Origin: an uncultured Lachnospiraceae bacterium
GTDB taxonomy: Bacteria > Bacillota > Clostridia > Lachnospirales > Lachnospiraceae
DNA: 34,347 nucleotides
Assembly: GCA_947630805.1 (NCBI GenBank)
Contig: CANRIV010000008.1
Span: 68,458-102,804 of the forward strand
Direction of reading: 5' to 3'
The translations under genes were made by a program, and so were the position numbers. Every line of letters begins with the position of its first letter. Position 1 is the first letter of the stretch. The notes beneath the pieces are model-generated. The model had not been told where the DNA came from and ran no database searches. It saw nothing but the letters and a program-made list of their open reading frames with translations. Below are positions 8,477 through 17,005 of this stretch, in pieces.

Positions 8477-8505
8477 TTTACACTAACGCTTTTATTGGAT
8501 ATACT
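8477..8505 (+). promoter_or_regulatory. Predicted sigma-A promoter for mecA
   Basis: -35 TTTACA (8477-8482), a 17-bp spacer, then -10 TATACT (8500-8505). The predicted start is near 8512 and gives a leader of about 37 nt. Confidence 0.75.
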
Positions 8506-8516
8506 ATTAGTGTAAA
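8477..8516. promoter_or_regulatory. Perfect inverted repeat bracketing the mecA promoter (candidate operator)
   Basis: TTTACACTAA (8477-8486) and TTAGTGTAAA (8507-8516) are perfect inverted 10-mers separated by 20 bp, 30 bp centre to centre. The left arm covers the -35 box and the right arm covers the predicted transcription start. This placement is that expected for a repressor operator. The regulator is not identified. Confidence 0.55.
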
Positions 8517-8548
8517 ACACGAATCTAATTGAATGAGAGGTGATTTTT

Positions 8549-9274
8549 ATGAAAATCGAAAAAATCAGTGATAATCAGATTCGCTGCACATTAAGTAAAG
8601 AAGATCTCGAAGATAGAAATATAAAATTAACGGAATTGGCTTTTGGGACAGGAAAAACCAAAGAGCTTTTTCAAGATATGATGCGCCAGGCAAATGATGA
8701 CTTTGGCTTTGAAGTAGACGATATTCCTCTTATGGTAGAAGCGATTCCGCTTTCCCCTGAGAGTATCATCTTAGTTATCACAAAAGTAAATGATGTAGAA
8801 GAAACAGAAGAACATTTACAGAAGTTCTTTCCTGAAAATTTAAAGGAAAAATTTAAACAGAATTTTCTTCCTTTCTTTGAAGAGCACGAGATTGACCTGG
8901 AGGATTTTGAAAATATTGAAGGTCGTCCGGAACATCCGGAAAAATCTTCCAAATCCTCTGACAGCGAAAATGATGATTCCTTGTTATACAGCATATATGT
9001 TTTTGATAGTCTGCGGGATATCATTACGGTATCAGAACTGCTTGTTCCTTTCTTTCAAGGTGACAGTTCCGTTTATAAGTCTCCTTTTGATAACAAATTC
9101 TATTTGTCCCTTTGTATGGAAGCTTCAGAGGAGAAACAGCTGAACAAAATCTGTGGTATTTTGACAGAACATGGAAAAAGAGAAAATCCCACATATGTCA
9201 AAGAACTGTTTTATATGGAACATTTTGACGAGATTATTCCGGATAAAGCGATTGAAACCCTGGGACAGATATAA
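8549..9274 (+). CDS. mecA: Adaptor protein MecA
   Basis: MecA is an adaptor that delivers substrates to ClpC/ClpP; in Bacillus it targets ComK and other regulators. The N-terminal domain is canonical (MKIEKISDNQIRCTLSKEDL, then DDFGFEVDDIPLMVEAIPL). It is followed by an acidic linker with a Ser/Glu stretch (about 130-145). The C-terminal ClpC-binding domain begins near YSIYVFDSLRDIITVSELL. The start at 8549 has GAGAGG 8 nt upstream; the in-frame GTG at 8540 overlaps that site and is rejected. The 241-aa length fits the family. It is monocistronic, with a promoter carrying a perfect inverted repeat. Its local substrates cannot be told from this sequence. Confidence 0.95.
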   Translation: MKIEKISDNQIRCTLSKEDLEDRNIKLTELAFGTGKTKELFQDMMRQANDDFGFEVDDIPLMVEAIPLSPESIILVITKVNDVEETEEHLQKFFPENLKEKFKQNFLPFFEEHEIDLEDFENIEGRPEHPEKSSKSSDSENDDSLLYSIYVFDSLRDIITVSELLVPFFQGDSSVYKSPFDNKFYLSLCMEASEEKQLNKICGILTEHGKRENPTYVKELFYMEHFDEIIPDKAIETLGQI

Positions 9275-9311
9275 CAGATATGAAATGACAAATTTAAAAT
9301 ATTTTCTTACC

Positions 9312-9348
9312 AAAGAGCCGGACAGCTTTTTAAGTTGCCCGGCTCTTT
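9312..9348. terminator. Convergent hairpin between mecA and the RNA methyltransferase gene
   Basis: AAAGAGCCGG (9312-9321) pairs perfectly with CCGGCTCTTT (9339-9348). The flanking T-runs are short (CTCTTTCTCT on plus, CTCTTTGG on minus), so termination may be partial in both directions. It lies between convergent genes. Confidence 0.65.
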
Positions 9349-9351
9349 CTC

Positions 9352-10119
9352 TCATTGATACATTGCTTCATACATCAGAAGTGCAGCTGCTACAGAAGCA
9401 TTCAGTGACTCTACCTTCCCTGCCATTGGTATTTTAATTTTTTGATTGGCAAGCCGGGAAACAGATTCCCCTAATCCCTGTGCTTCATTTCCAATCAAAA
9501 TTGCACAATCTTTCTTTAAAATACCACGATTATAAAGTTCTCCTGTCAGATGTGCCGCGTACACTGTGATTCCATTCTGTTTTAAATATTCTACTGCACA
9601 TGGCAGGTCATCCACAATAGCAAACGGCACTCGGAATATAGAGCCCATCGTAGAACGGATGACTTTGGGACTATAAATATCTGCACAATCATTACTCATA
9701 ATGATTCCGGATATTCCGGCGCCTTCCCCGGTCCGCATAATTGTCCCAAGATTTCCGGGGTCCTGAAGACGATCCAAGACAATAATACAGCTTTTTTTTC
9801 TGTCTCTGGCAGAAACAATATCTTCTACAGAATAATTTCGCTGTTTTACTACAGCTAAAATACCCTGCGGTGTAACAGTATCTGACAGTTTCTTAAAAAT
9901 ATTGTCGCTGACAATCTGATACGCAATTCCTTCCAATGCTGTTTGGTTTTCTTTGATAAAACTTTCCGAAACATATACACAGACCAGACATTCTGCCGGA
10001 ATTTCCCGAAACATTTTCATTCCCTCCACGGTAAATGTACCTGTCTGCTTTCTTATCTTTGACTTTTCTTTTATCTGTATTATTTTTTTAATTTGTTCAT
10101 TTCTGATTGATGTAATCAT
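9352..10119 (-). CDS. TrmH/SpoU-family RNA 2'-O-methyltransferase
   Basis: A SPOUT-fold SAM-dependent RNA methyltransferase, probably modifying ribose in 23S rRNA or tRNA. An N-terminal substrate-binding domain (about 1-100, EQIKKIIQIKEKSKIRKQTG) precedes the catalytic domain. Motif 1 is DRLQDPGNLGTIMRT at 116-130 (Asn and Arg of the active site), motif 2 is LIGNEAQGL at 208-216, and motif 3 is the block IPMAGKVESLNASVA starting near 230. The 255-aa length is normal for the RlmB/TsnR-like group. The ATG follows AGGGGA, 26 bp after dnaE on the same strand, so the two are probably cotranscribed. The exact RNA target cannot be given; this group is often found next to pheS in other Firmicutes, but not here. 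Confidence 0.9.
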   Translation of the reverse strand: MITSIRNEQIKKIIQIKEKSKIRKQTGTFTVEGMKMFREIPAECLVCVYVSESFIKENQTALEGIAYQIVSDNIFKKLSDTVTPQGILAVVKQRNYSVEDIVSARDRKKSCIIVLDRLQDPGNLGTIMRTGEGAGISGIIMSNDCADIYSPKVIRSTMGSIFRVPFAIVDDLPCAVEYLKQNGITVYAAHLTGELYNRGILKKDCAILIGNEAQGLGESVSRLANQKIKIPMAGKVESLNASVAAALLMYEAMYQ

Positions 10120-10145
10120 TGAATCCCCTGCCTGTTTTATGAATA

Positions 10146-13100
10146 TTATGGGAGCAATTTTACATATTCCTGCCCATATTTCTCTTTTAACTGTCTTAAA
10201 AATTCCGGAGTAGCCTCCACTCTATACTCTACCGGAAGCGCTTTTCTCTGGCGTTCTTTGGCCAGTGCTACCAGCACTTTATCATTTCCATGATTTTTCA
10301 ACAGTATCGTCAAAAGTTCCTGTTCTCCTGCCAGATAGGTATCCTTATCCGGAAATGCAATCCAAAGTTCTGATGGAATTTCGCAAAACTCTGCAATCGT
10401 ATTGGAAATTACCTTTCCGGCGGCATTTTCTTCGATATTTGCCTCTCCGGTTACAAACAGTTTTTTTCCTTCGGTTAACAGACTCCTATACTTTTCAAAC
10501 TGCCTTGGAAATACAATAATTTCCATTGTTCCTACCAAATCCTCCAATGTAATAAAGGCCATTTGCTGTCCGTTTTTCGTAAATTTCCTTGTAATCGAAC
10601 TTACAATTCCTCCCACTGTCACCGTACTCTTGTCCTGTATTTTAGGCTCTTCTCCTTCTTCCGGCGCGGCAAAATCTATTGTCATATTCGTGATATGCTT
10701 TCTCCATTTTGCTTCCTGCGCCTGTAACGGATGACCACTGGCATAAATTCCAATAACTTCCTTTTCAAATTCAAGCTTTTGGTCGTTATCATATTCCCCC
10801 ACATCCGGCATCTGTATCTTATAATTTTGTTTTTCCTCCTCCCCGGCAAAGTCAAACCATGTCGTCTGCCCCTGCATTGCCTCTTTTCTCTCCTGATTTA
10901 CCCCTTCCATAATCTGAAGATAAACCATCATCATCTGTTTTCTTGTAGCTCCCAGAGAATCAAACGCACCCGCTTTGATAAAATTTTCTATGGCCCGCTT
11001 ATTAATTCCCAAATTTACTGTTCTTGTAATAAAGTCTTCCAAATCTTTATACTTTCCGTGCGCTTCTCTCTCTGCCACAATACTATCAATAACTGTTTTT
11101 CCCACACTTTTGATGGCTGTCAATCCATACCGGATACTGTTGCCGTGAGCAGAAAATCCACTTTCTCCCTCATTGATATCCGGTGATAAAATATCAATTC
11201 CCATAGAGCGACAGGAATACACATATTCAGCTACCTTGCCTACCACGCCCATCACAGAGGTCAGCATTGCTGCCATAAATTCAACGGTATAATAATATTT
11301 CAAATATGCTGTCTGATAAGCTACGACCGCATATGCCGCTGCATGAGATTTATTAAAGGCATACTTGGCAAAATCCGTCATTTCATCAAATATTTTATTA
11401 GCAATTTCCTCACTGATTCCATTGTGAATACATCCGGCAACGCCCTCCTGCTCATCTCCATATACAAACTTCTGCCGTTCTTTTGCCATAACATCCTGTT
11501 TTTTCTTTGACATTGCACGGCGGAGGAGATCACTTCTGCCCATTGTATATCCTGCAAGATCCCGCACAATCTGCATTACCTGCTCCTGATATACAATACA
11601 TCCATACGTCGGCTCCAGAATATCCTCTAGCTGAGGGCAGTCATAAGTAACACTTTCTACATTATTTTTTCCCTCAATATATTTTGGAATAAAGTCCATA
11701 GGACCCGGACGATAGAGAGAAATTCCTGCAATAATATCTTCCAAACTCTGCGGTTTCAATTCCTTCATGAAATTTTTCATGCCTCCGCTCTCCAACTGGA
11801 AAATCCCTTCGGTATTTCCTGTTCCAATGTAATCCAACACTTTTTTATCATTATAATCTATCTGATCCAGATGAATTTCAATTCCTCTGTTTTTTTGAAT
11901 AAATTTTCGGGTATTTTCAATAACTGTCAGATTTCGCAGCCCGAGAAAGTCCATTTTCAACAATCCCAGTTCTTCCAGTGTGGTCATAATATACTGCGTC
12001 GTTATAGAGCCGTCTGATGCCCTGGACAATGGCACATACTCATCTACCGGACGAGCACAGATAACTACACCCGCAGCGTGCATAGAGGCATGACGCGGCA
12101 GTCCCTCCAATCTTTTTGACATATCTATCAGATATTTTACTTCACTGTCGCTATCATATAATGCCTTTAATTCTTTATTCTGTTTCAATGCCATATCAAG
12201 AGTTATGTGGAGATCATTTGGAATCATTCTTGCAATGGAATCCGCCTGTGCATACGGCATATCAAGAACACGACCGACATCACGAATAACGCCCTTCGCT
12301 TTTAAGGTACCGAATGTGACAATCTGTGCCACATGATCCTTTCCATATTTTTCTCCCACATAATCAATGACTTCCTGCCTTCGCTCAATGCAGAAATCAA
12401 CATCAATATCCGGCATAGATACACGTTCCGGATTCAGAAAACGCTCAAACAGCAAATTATATCTCATTGGGTCAATGTCTGTAATCTCCAGACAATAAGA
12501 AACAATACTTCCCGCTGCCGAGCCACGTCCCGGTCCCACTGCAATTCCATGAGATTTTGCATAGTGAATGAAATCCCATACAATCAGGAAATATTCTATA
12601 TAGCCCATATCTTTAATAACATTCAGTTCATAATTCAACCGTTCTTCCAGTTCCTCTTTACTCAAGTGACAATTTTCGTCCGCCTTCCCCTGGAAAATTA
12701 AATATCTTTTATGTAAACCTTTTTCGCACAATTCTTTCAGGTAAGACCATGCCGTATACCCCTTTGGAACATCATAGGTAGGCAGTTTTGTCACACCAAA
12801 TTCAAAAGTTACATGACACCGGTCTGCAATTTTTTGCGTATTTTCTAACGCCTGCGGTGCGTATGGGAAAAGCTGAGCCATCTCTTCCGGCGATTTCAGA
12901 TAATACTGTCCTCCCTCATATTTCATCCGGTCTTCATCGGACTTTTTCTTCCCGGTCTGAATACAGAGCAGAATATCATGCGCCTCTACGTCATCCACAT
13001 AAGTATAATGCACGTCATTGGTGCAGACCAACTCCAATCCCATATCTTGGCTAAGTCTTAAAAGCTGCTGATTTACCGTTTTCTGTTCTGGAATCCCATG

Positions 13101-13631
13101 ATCCTGCATCTCGAGAAAATAATTTTCTTTTCCAAAGATATCCAGATATTTTTGCGCCGCTTTTTTTCCATTTTCATAATCCCCTCTGGCGAGAAATCTC
13201 TGCACTTCTCCCGCGAGACAGGCGCTCAGGCAAATAATACCCTCATGAAACTCTTCCAGCACCTCGTAATCTACTCTCGGTTTATAATAAAACCCCTCTA
13301 TAAATCCTTTGGATACAATTTTACAAAGATTTTGATATCCCTTGTTATTTTCCGCCAGCAATATTAAATGGTAATATCGGTCTTCTCCTGTATTTTTATC
13401 CCTGTCAAAACGAGAGCCCGGAGCCACATAGACCTCACAGCCGATAATTGGTTTGATACCGTTTTCCAGCGCAGCACGGTAAAAATCTATCACGCCATAC
13501 ATTACTCCATGGTCTGTAATGGCAAGACTGTCCATCCCTAATTCTTTTGCTCTTTTTGTAATTTCTTTTATTTTACTTGATCCGTCCAACAAACTATATT
13601 CTGTATGGACATGTAAATGTGTAAATTTCAT
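10146..13631 (-). CDS. dnaE: DNA polymerase III subunit alpha DnaE
   Basis: The C-family replicative polymerase. In Firmicutes it acts alongside PolC, mainly in primer extension on the lagging strand. About 1161 aa. An N-terminal PHP domain (FTHLHVHTEYSLLDGSSKI) leads to the palm, with GPGRGSAAGS (about 366-375) and the catalytic PDIDVDF (about 407-413). The third acidic residue lies in LLKMDFLGLRNLTVI. A helix-hairpin-helix region (DFITRTVNLGINKRAIENFI) and an OB-fold (about 995-1060, VTVGGIVSSITRKFTKNGQQ) follow. The start is ATG at 13629-13631 with GCAGGTG just upstream; an in-frame GTG 6 nt earlier sits on that site and is rejected. It is followed by the RNA methyltransferase gene. Confidence 0.97.
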   Translation of the reverse strand: MKFTHLHVHTEYSLLDGSSKIKEITKRAKELGMDSLAITDHGVMYGVIDFYRAALENGIKPIIGCEVYVAPGSRFDRDKNTGEDRYYHLILLAENNKGYQNLCKIVSKGFIEGFYYKPRVDYEVLEEFHEGIICLSACLAGEVQRFLARGDYENGKKAAQKYLDIFGKENYFLEMQDHGIPEQKTVNQQLLRLSQDMGLELVCTNDVHYTYVDDVEAHDILLCIQTGKKKSDEDRMKYEGGQYYLKSPEEMAQLFPYAPQALENTQKIADRCHVTFEFGVTKLPTYDVPKGYTAWSYLKELCEKGLHKRYLIFQGKADENCHLSKEELEERLNYELNVIKDMGYIEYFLIVWDFIHYAKSHGIAVGPGRGSAAGSIVSYCLEITDIDPMRYNLLFERFLNPERVSMPDIDVDFCIERRQEVIDYVGEKYGKDHVAQIVTFGTLKAKGVIRDVGRVLDMPYAQADSIARMIPNDLHITLDMALKQNKELKALYDSDSEVKYLIDMSKRLEGLPRHASMHAAGVVICARPVDEYVPLSRASDGSITTQYIMTTLEELGLLKMDFLGLRNLTVIENTRKFIQKNRGIEIHLDQIDYNDKKVLDYIGTGNTEGIFQLESGGMKNFMKELKPQSLEDIIAGISLYRPGPMDFIPKYIEGKNNVESVTYDCPQLEDILEPTYGCIVYQEQVMQIVRDLAGYTMGRSDLLRRAMSKKKQDVMAKERQKFVYGDEQEGVAGCIHNGISEEIANKIFDEMTDFAKYAFNKSHAAAYAVVAYQTAYLKYYYTVEFMAAMLTSVMGVVGKVAEYVYSCRSMGIDILSPDINEGESGFSAHGNSIRYGLTAIKSVGKTVIDSIVAEREAHGKYKDLEDFITRTVNLGINKRAIENFIKAGAFDSLGATRKQMMMVYLQIMEGVNQERKEAMQGQTTWFDFAGEEEKQNYKIQMPDVGEYDNDQKLEFEKEVIGIYASGHPLQAQEAKWRKHITNMTIDFAAPEEGEEPKIQDKSTVTVGGIVSSITRKFTKNGQQMAFITLEDLVGTMEIIVFPRQFEKYRSLLTEGKKLFVTGEANIEENAAGKVISNTIAEFCEIPSELWIAFPDKDTYLAGEQELLTILLKNHGNDKVLVALAKERQRKALPVEYRVEATPEFLRQLKEKYGQEYVKLLP

Positions 13632-13671
13632 AAACACCTGCTTTAATTAAAAATTGTTTCCTGTATTTTTC

Positions 13672-13680
13672 AGTATACCA
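13672..13680 (-). promoter_or_regulatory. Extended -10 promoter for dnaE
   Basis: On the minus strand TGGTATACT matches an extended -10 element (TGn then TATACT at 13672-13677), about 40 bp upstream of the dnaE ATG. No good -35 box is present at 16-18 bp, which is usual for extended -10 promoters. Confidence 0.5.
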
Positions 13681-13720
13681 CAAACAAATACTCTTTGCAT
13701 AAGATTCACTGGTTTTCACA

Positions 13721-13772
13721 AAAATAAATAAAGAGGATTTCCCAAAAGTACCATAACTTTTGAGAAACCCTC
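13721..13772 (-). terminator. Terminator of the GH64 glucanase gene
   Basis: A long stem: on the minus strand GAGGGTTTCTCAAAAGT pairs with ACTTTTGGGAAATCCTC (two mismatched positions), with a 6-nt loop at the centre. It is followed by the T-rich CTTTATTTATTTTTG. It lies 36 bp beyond the stop codon of the GH64 gene. Confidence 0.85.
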
Positions 13773-13807
13773 CCAAGATTTATAAAAAGAAACAGATCTT
13801 ATTTATC

Positions 13808-16039
13808 TTACCATTTCAAGTCAATGACAAGTGCTGTTGGATTTGTATAATGAAGAAGTGTACTCTGGTCAAATACATCATCATAACAGAATCCATATGC
13901 CAGTCCATTTACAGAATGTCTGTGCCAGAATGAAGAATAGAAGTTTGCCACACTGTTTTTATAATATGCACTTGGATTTCCATAATTTGCAGGGTCTGTT
14001 GCAATACCTCTGTTGAGTGCTGCACACAGCTGCGCTTCAATAACCAGTTCCGTAGAATTTCCGCGGTTGAAATTTCCCTTTCCTTCTAAAACATCTTGTG
14101 TCGTTGGTTTGTAAACATAGTATGTTCCATTGTCGCCATCTTTTGTAAACCTCATACTATCTCCACTCACACGTCCCCGGAACACTCCTGCGTCACACTT
14201 GAATACCAAGTCTTCGTTTCTGTATTTGTTCCAAAATTCATTAATATAATTATCGAAATAATTTGCATACTGTGCACCTTCATTGAATGTGGTCTTACAT
14301 GGTGCCATGATTCTCTTATCTGTTACCAGTGTTTTCCACTCAGCAGGCACTTCATTCTTATATGCTGCAAAAATTTCATCTCTGCTGCCCAAATCGCCAA
14401 CTGTTCTGTCATAAACATCAGAGTCTCCCGGATAGTTGTTGTAGCCGCCCTGGCCTACAAGTCTTGTAGCCATTGGGAAGCTGAAAAAGTCTACACGGGA
14501 AGTATTTCCCCAATACTCTTTATTCTTTACTGTAAATTCAAGAAATTCAAACAATACGTCCTGATTTGGATCAGATGTATTATTTAAGTCCGGTCCTGCA
14601 TAACCGATTCTTCCGTCTGCTGCCTGATTAAATGTGATATACACAGGACTTCCATAACTTAAATACATTCTTCCTGATACGATGTCAGGCAGATATACAT
14701 AGTCTGCTTCTGACAGGGAATGGCAGATATCTGCACATTTTCTATCATTCTTTGTAATTGTATTCATCGATAAATCTGCTTTTACAAGATTTCCATTGGT
14801 ATCCAGATAACACAATTCATTATTTGCATTATATCCGAGAACACACCAGTAAATCTGATCTTTTCCAAACTTTCCGTTTGTCTTATTATTTAACTGCAGG
14901 AACATTTTATCATTTCTTGCAGGAATATCTGTTCTAATTTGTGGAGCGTTGCCGTCTGATGTATTATAATCCGGTTTTGTCGTTGGTTGTTCTACCGGTG
15001 CCTGTGTTGTTGGCTGCTGTGCGTTTCCAGAAACCACTGTTACATTGACAGATTCTTTTTCTGACTCTCTGTCTCCGGATACTGTTGTAACAGAAACCGT
15101 ATAGTTTCCTGCGGCATATCCGCTGTATTCATAATATGCACAACCTACTTTTGCTGCAACCTTAACTCCATTTATGTATACATTGTAACAGTCAATATTA
15201 CCACGTCCCCATACAATACCGATTGTTCCGGCAGATGGATTAGATCCTACAAGACCAAATGGCTTTGCAATGGATGAATCTGTCTTTGGTGATTCTGTCG
15301 TTGGAGCCTGTGTCGTTGGCTGTGGTGTTGTTGGCTGCGGTGTTGTTGGTTGTGGTGTCGTTGGTTGTGGTGTCGTTGGCTGCTGCATAGTTCCACGAAC
15401 GGTAACGCTCATTGATGTTTTGACAGATTCCTTTGCACCGGAAACAGTAGTGACATCAACGGTATGATTTCCTGCTGCGTATCCGCTATATTCATAATAT
15501 GCGCATCCCACTCCGTTTGCTACCTGTACGCCATCGATATAAACGTTGTATGTATTGATTTCTCCACGCCCCCATACAACACTGATTGTATTATCTTTTG
15601 GACTTCCTACTACCAGACCAAATGGAGCAGGAACATTGGTATCCTCTGTTTTCTTCTGACCCGTAATATATGTCATTTCCGGCGAATCATATTGAAGACC
15701 GCCTTTGTTATATGTGAAAGAACATGTAATTTTATCACCCTTTTTCAGATTTGTGATATTCTGTTCAAAATTTGTATTGCTGCCACTCATCGTAACATTC
15801 TGCTGAGCACCATCATTCACTTTATAATGAATAATAACATATGCTGCGTAATTTGATGCAGAAAATGTTATTCTTGTAGAACTGTCTGAAATATCTTCTG
15901 CTTTAACTGTGTAATCTGCTGCCGTTCCGATTTCTGTACTTGCCATTGTATTTTTTATTGCCGGTATACTAAATCCCGTTACCAGCAATGCAACAACGAG
16001 AACCGAAGCTAACATCTTTCCAAAAATTTTTCCTTTCAT
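13808..16039 (-). CDS. Secreted multidomain GH64 beta-1,3-glucanase
   Basis: 743 aa. The order is signal peptide (about 1-33), a CBM56-like beta-glucan-binding domain (about 40-127; YVIIHYKVNDGAQQNV and FTYNKGGLQYDSPEMTY), an FnIII-like module (about 137-215), a Pro-Thr-Gln linker (221-248), a second FnIII-like module (about 258-336; the two share YYEYSGYAAG and TTVSG), a short linker, then GH64 (about 366-743). GH64 enzymes cleave beta-1,3-glucan to short oligosaccharides. The family acid/base pair is matched by Glu501 in LEFTV and Asp517 in NTSRVDFFSFP; the 16-residue spacing equals that of the Streptomyces enzyme (Glu154/Asp170). There is no wall anchor, so it is probably released or held by its modules. 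It follows AGGAGGA 6-7 nt before the ATG. Likely substrate is callose, curdlan or fungal or yeast glucan. Confidence 0.88.
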   Translation of the reverse strand: MKGKIFGKMLASVLVVALLVTGFSIPAIKNTMASTEIGTAADYTVKAEDISDSSTRITFSASNYAAYVIIHYKVNDGAQQNVTMSGSNTNFEQNITNLKKGDKITCSFTYNKGGLQYDSPEMTYITGQKKTEDTNVPAPFGLVVGSPKDNTISVVWGRGEINTYNVYIDGVQVANGVGCAYYEYSGYAAGNHTVDVTTVSGAKESVKTSMSVTVRGTMQQPTTPQPTTPQPTTPQPTTPQPTTQAPTTESPKTDSSIAKPFGLVGSNPSAGTIGIVWGRGNIDCYNVYINGVKVAAKVGCAYYEYSGYAAGNYTVSVTTVSGDRESEKESVNVTVVSGNAQQPTTQAPVEQPTTKPDYNTSDGNAPQIRTDIPARNDKMFLQLNNKTNGKFGKDQIYWCVLGYNANNELCYLDTNGNLVKADLSMNTITKNDRKCADICHSLSEADYVYLPDIVSGRMYLSYGSPVYITFNQAADGRIGYAGPDLNNTSDPNQDVLFEFLEFTVKNKEYWGNTSRVDFFSFPMATRLVGQGGYNNYPGDSDVYDRTVGDLGSRDEIFAAYKNEVPAEWKTLVTDKRIMAPCKTTFNEGAQYANYFDNYINEFWNKYRNEDLVFKCDAGVFRGRVSGDSMRFTKDGDNGTYYVYKPTTQDVLEGKGNFNRGNSTELVIEAQLCAALNRGIATDPANYGNPSAYYKNSVANFYSSFWHRHSVNGLAYGFCYDDVFDQSTLLHYTNPTALVIDLKW
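15311..15379 (-). repeat. 15-bp tandem repeat encoding a Pro-Thr-Thr-Pro-Gln linker
   Basis: About 4.5 copies of a 15-bp unit encode PTTPQ between the two FnIII-like modules of the GH64 enzyme. Third-base differences between copies show it is not a very recent expansion. It is a flexible, probably O-glycosylatable linker. Confidence 0.85.
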
Positions 16040-16220
16040 AAAATCCTCCTGCTATTTTACAAAATATTATTGTCTCTGCATTTTTCAGAATTTGTCTAGA
16101 ATCAATTCTGTGTCCTGCATTTTCATTTTTACATCATTTGGGAAACAGGAAAAAGGATTTTTTTTTTGGAAAAAGTACACAAATTGTTAAAAATATTTTT
16201 ATAAAATATGAAGACTTTAT

Positions 16221-16267
16221 AAAAAATGAGGGTAATTTCCAAAGATTTTTTCCCAGAAATTACCCTC
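16221..16267 (-). terminator. Terminator of the six-helix membrane protein gene
   Basis: A perfect 12-bp stem: GAGGGTAATTTC (16228-16239) with GAAATTACCCTC (16256-16267). On the minus strand it is followed by the run ATTTTTTATAAAG. It is 22 bp beyond the stop codon. Confidence 0.88.
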
Positions 16268-16289
16268 ATAAAGAATTCGATTTTTATAT

Positions 16290-16904
16290 CTAGCGATAAT
16301 ATTTCATTGTCGGCTCAAGAATAAAATATTCAAATACAAATACAGATATGTATGGCATCGCACTCATGATACCCAAAACAAAATATATCGGATGGGAGAT
16401 AATGACTGAACCGTTGACAAACAATCCGTTCGTAACTATCTGTCCAATAATTACAAACAACATCAGCGTTGACATTTTTGATATATGTCGGATAGCTCCC
16501 TTTTCTCTCAATATAAATAAAGCAAATACGATAACTGTCATAATCGTCGTAAGCAGATATACAAGTGCATTCAGTTCAAGACTATCATTGTTTATTGTGT
16601 TCCGAAACTGTTTCGGCACTACCGCTGCCAAAAACATAATCACAGAATACAATAGCATAATAAAATAAGACTGATGCAGTCTTCCCTTTACATTTCCCCG
16701 CCATACAGATAATGCAAACAGAGCAAGTCCTGCCATATTAATTAATAAAATGGCCCTGGCCGCAATCCAGTAATTTGTCCCTGTGATAACCAGAGACAGG
16801 TTAAAAAAATAGTTTGGTTTGTAGATTTGAAATAGCATACTGATTTCGGATAAAAAACACAATGCCATAACAATCCACTCTCTTTTTCTACTCATTTTTT
16901 TCAT
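16290..16904 (-). CDS. Hypothetical six-helix membrane protein
   Basis: 204 aa, not recognised. The N-terminus is basic (MKKMSRKRE) and six hydrophobic stretches are visible, near 10-27, 45-67, 80-96, 113-133, 145-163 and 172-194. Loops are short, and I see no catalytic or binding motif. The short basic loops, for example WRGNVKGR and LREKGAIRH, suggest cytoplasmic sides after helices 2 and 4. AGGAGG lies about 11 nt before the ATG. It has its own promoter, overlapping the terminator of the HPr-like gene, and its own terminator, so it is monocistronic between the GH64 gene and the carbon-control cluster. Helix count resembles small sensor-type membrane modules, but that is only a topology likeness. 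Confidence 0.75.
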   Translation of the reverse strand: MKKMSRKREWIVMALCFLSEISMLFQIYKPNYFFNLSLVITGTNYWIAARAILLINMAGLALFALSVWRGNVKGRLHQSYFIMLLYSVIMFLAAVVPKQFRNTINNDSLELNALVYLLTTIMTVIVFALFILREKGAIRHISKMSTLMLFVIIGQIVTNGLFVNGSVIISHPIYFVLGIMSAMPYISVFVFEYFILEPTMKYYR

Positions 16905-16949
16905 ATAACGCCCCTTACCTCCTCGCTTTATATGTGATAATTTATTATA

Positions 16950-16977
16950 TCATATCTGGATTTTTTTTCAAAAAAAG
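16950..16977 (-). promoter_or_regulatory. Predicted promoter for the six-helix membrane protein gene
   Basis: On the minus strand a TTGAAA -35 within the T-run of the preceding terminator and a TATAAT -10 are spaced by 16 bp, about 40 bp upstream of the ATG. Coordinates are approximate. Confidence 0.5.
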
Positions 16978-16996
16978 AAATCCTTTTCAGGATTTC
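16970..16996 (-). terminator. Terminator of the hprK-to-HPr-like gene run
   Basis: GAAATCC (16977-16983) pairs with GGATTTC (16990-16996) with a 6-nt loop; on the minus strand TTTTTTT follows immediately. It lies 10 bp past the stop codon of the HPr-like gene and ends the long minus-strand run. Confidence 0.85.
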
Positions 16997-17005
16997 CGCA
17001 AAATC

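Noticed and set aside
15270-15467. Plus-strand frame of Gly-Cys-Val repeats
   Set aside because: Antisense reading of the 15-bp Pro-Thr repeats in the GH64 gene; no ribosome site.
16086-16110. Inverted repeat CAGAATT-N11-AATTCTG upstream of the GH64 gene
   Set aside because: Could be an operator, but no promoter could be placed relative to it, so its role is unsupported.
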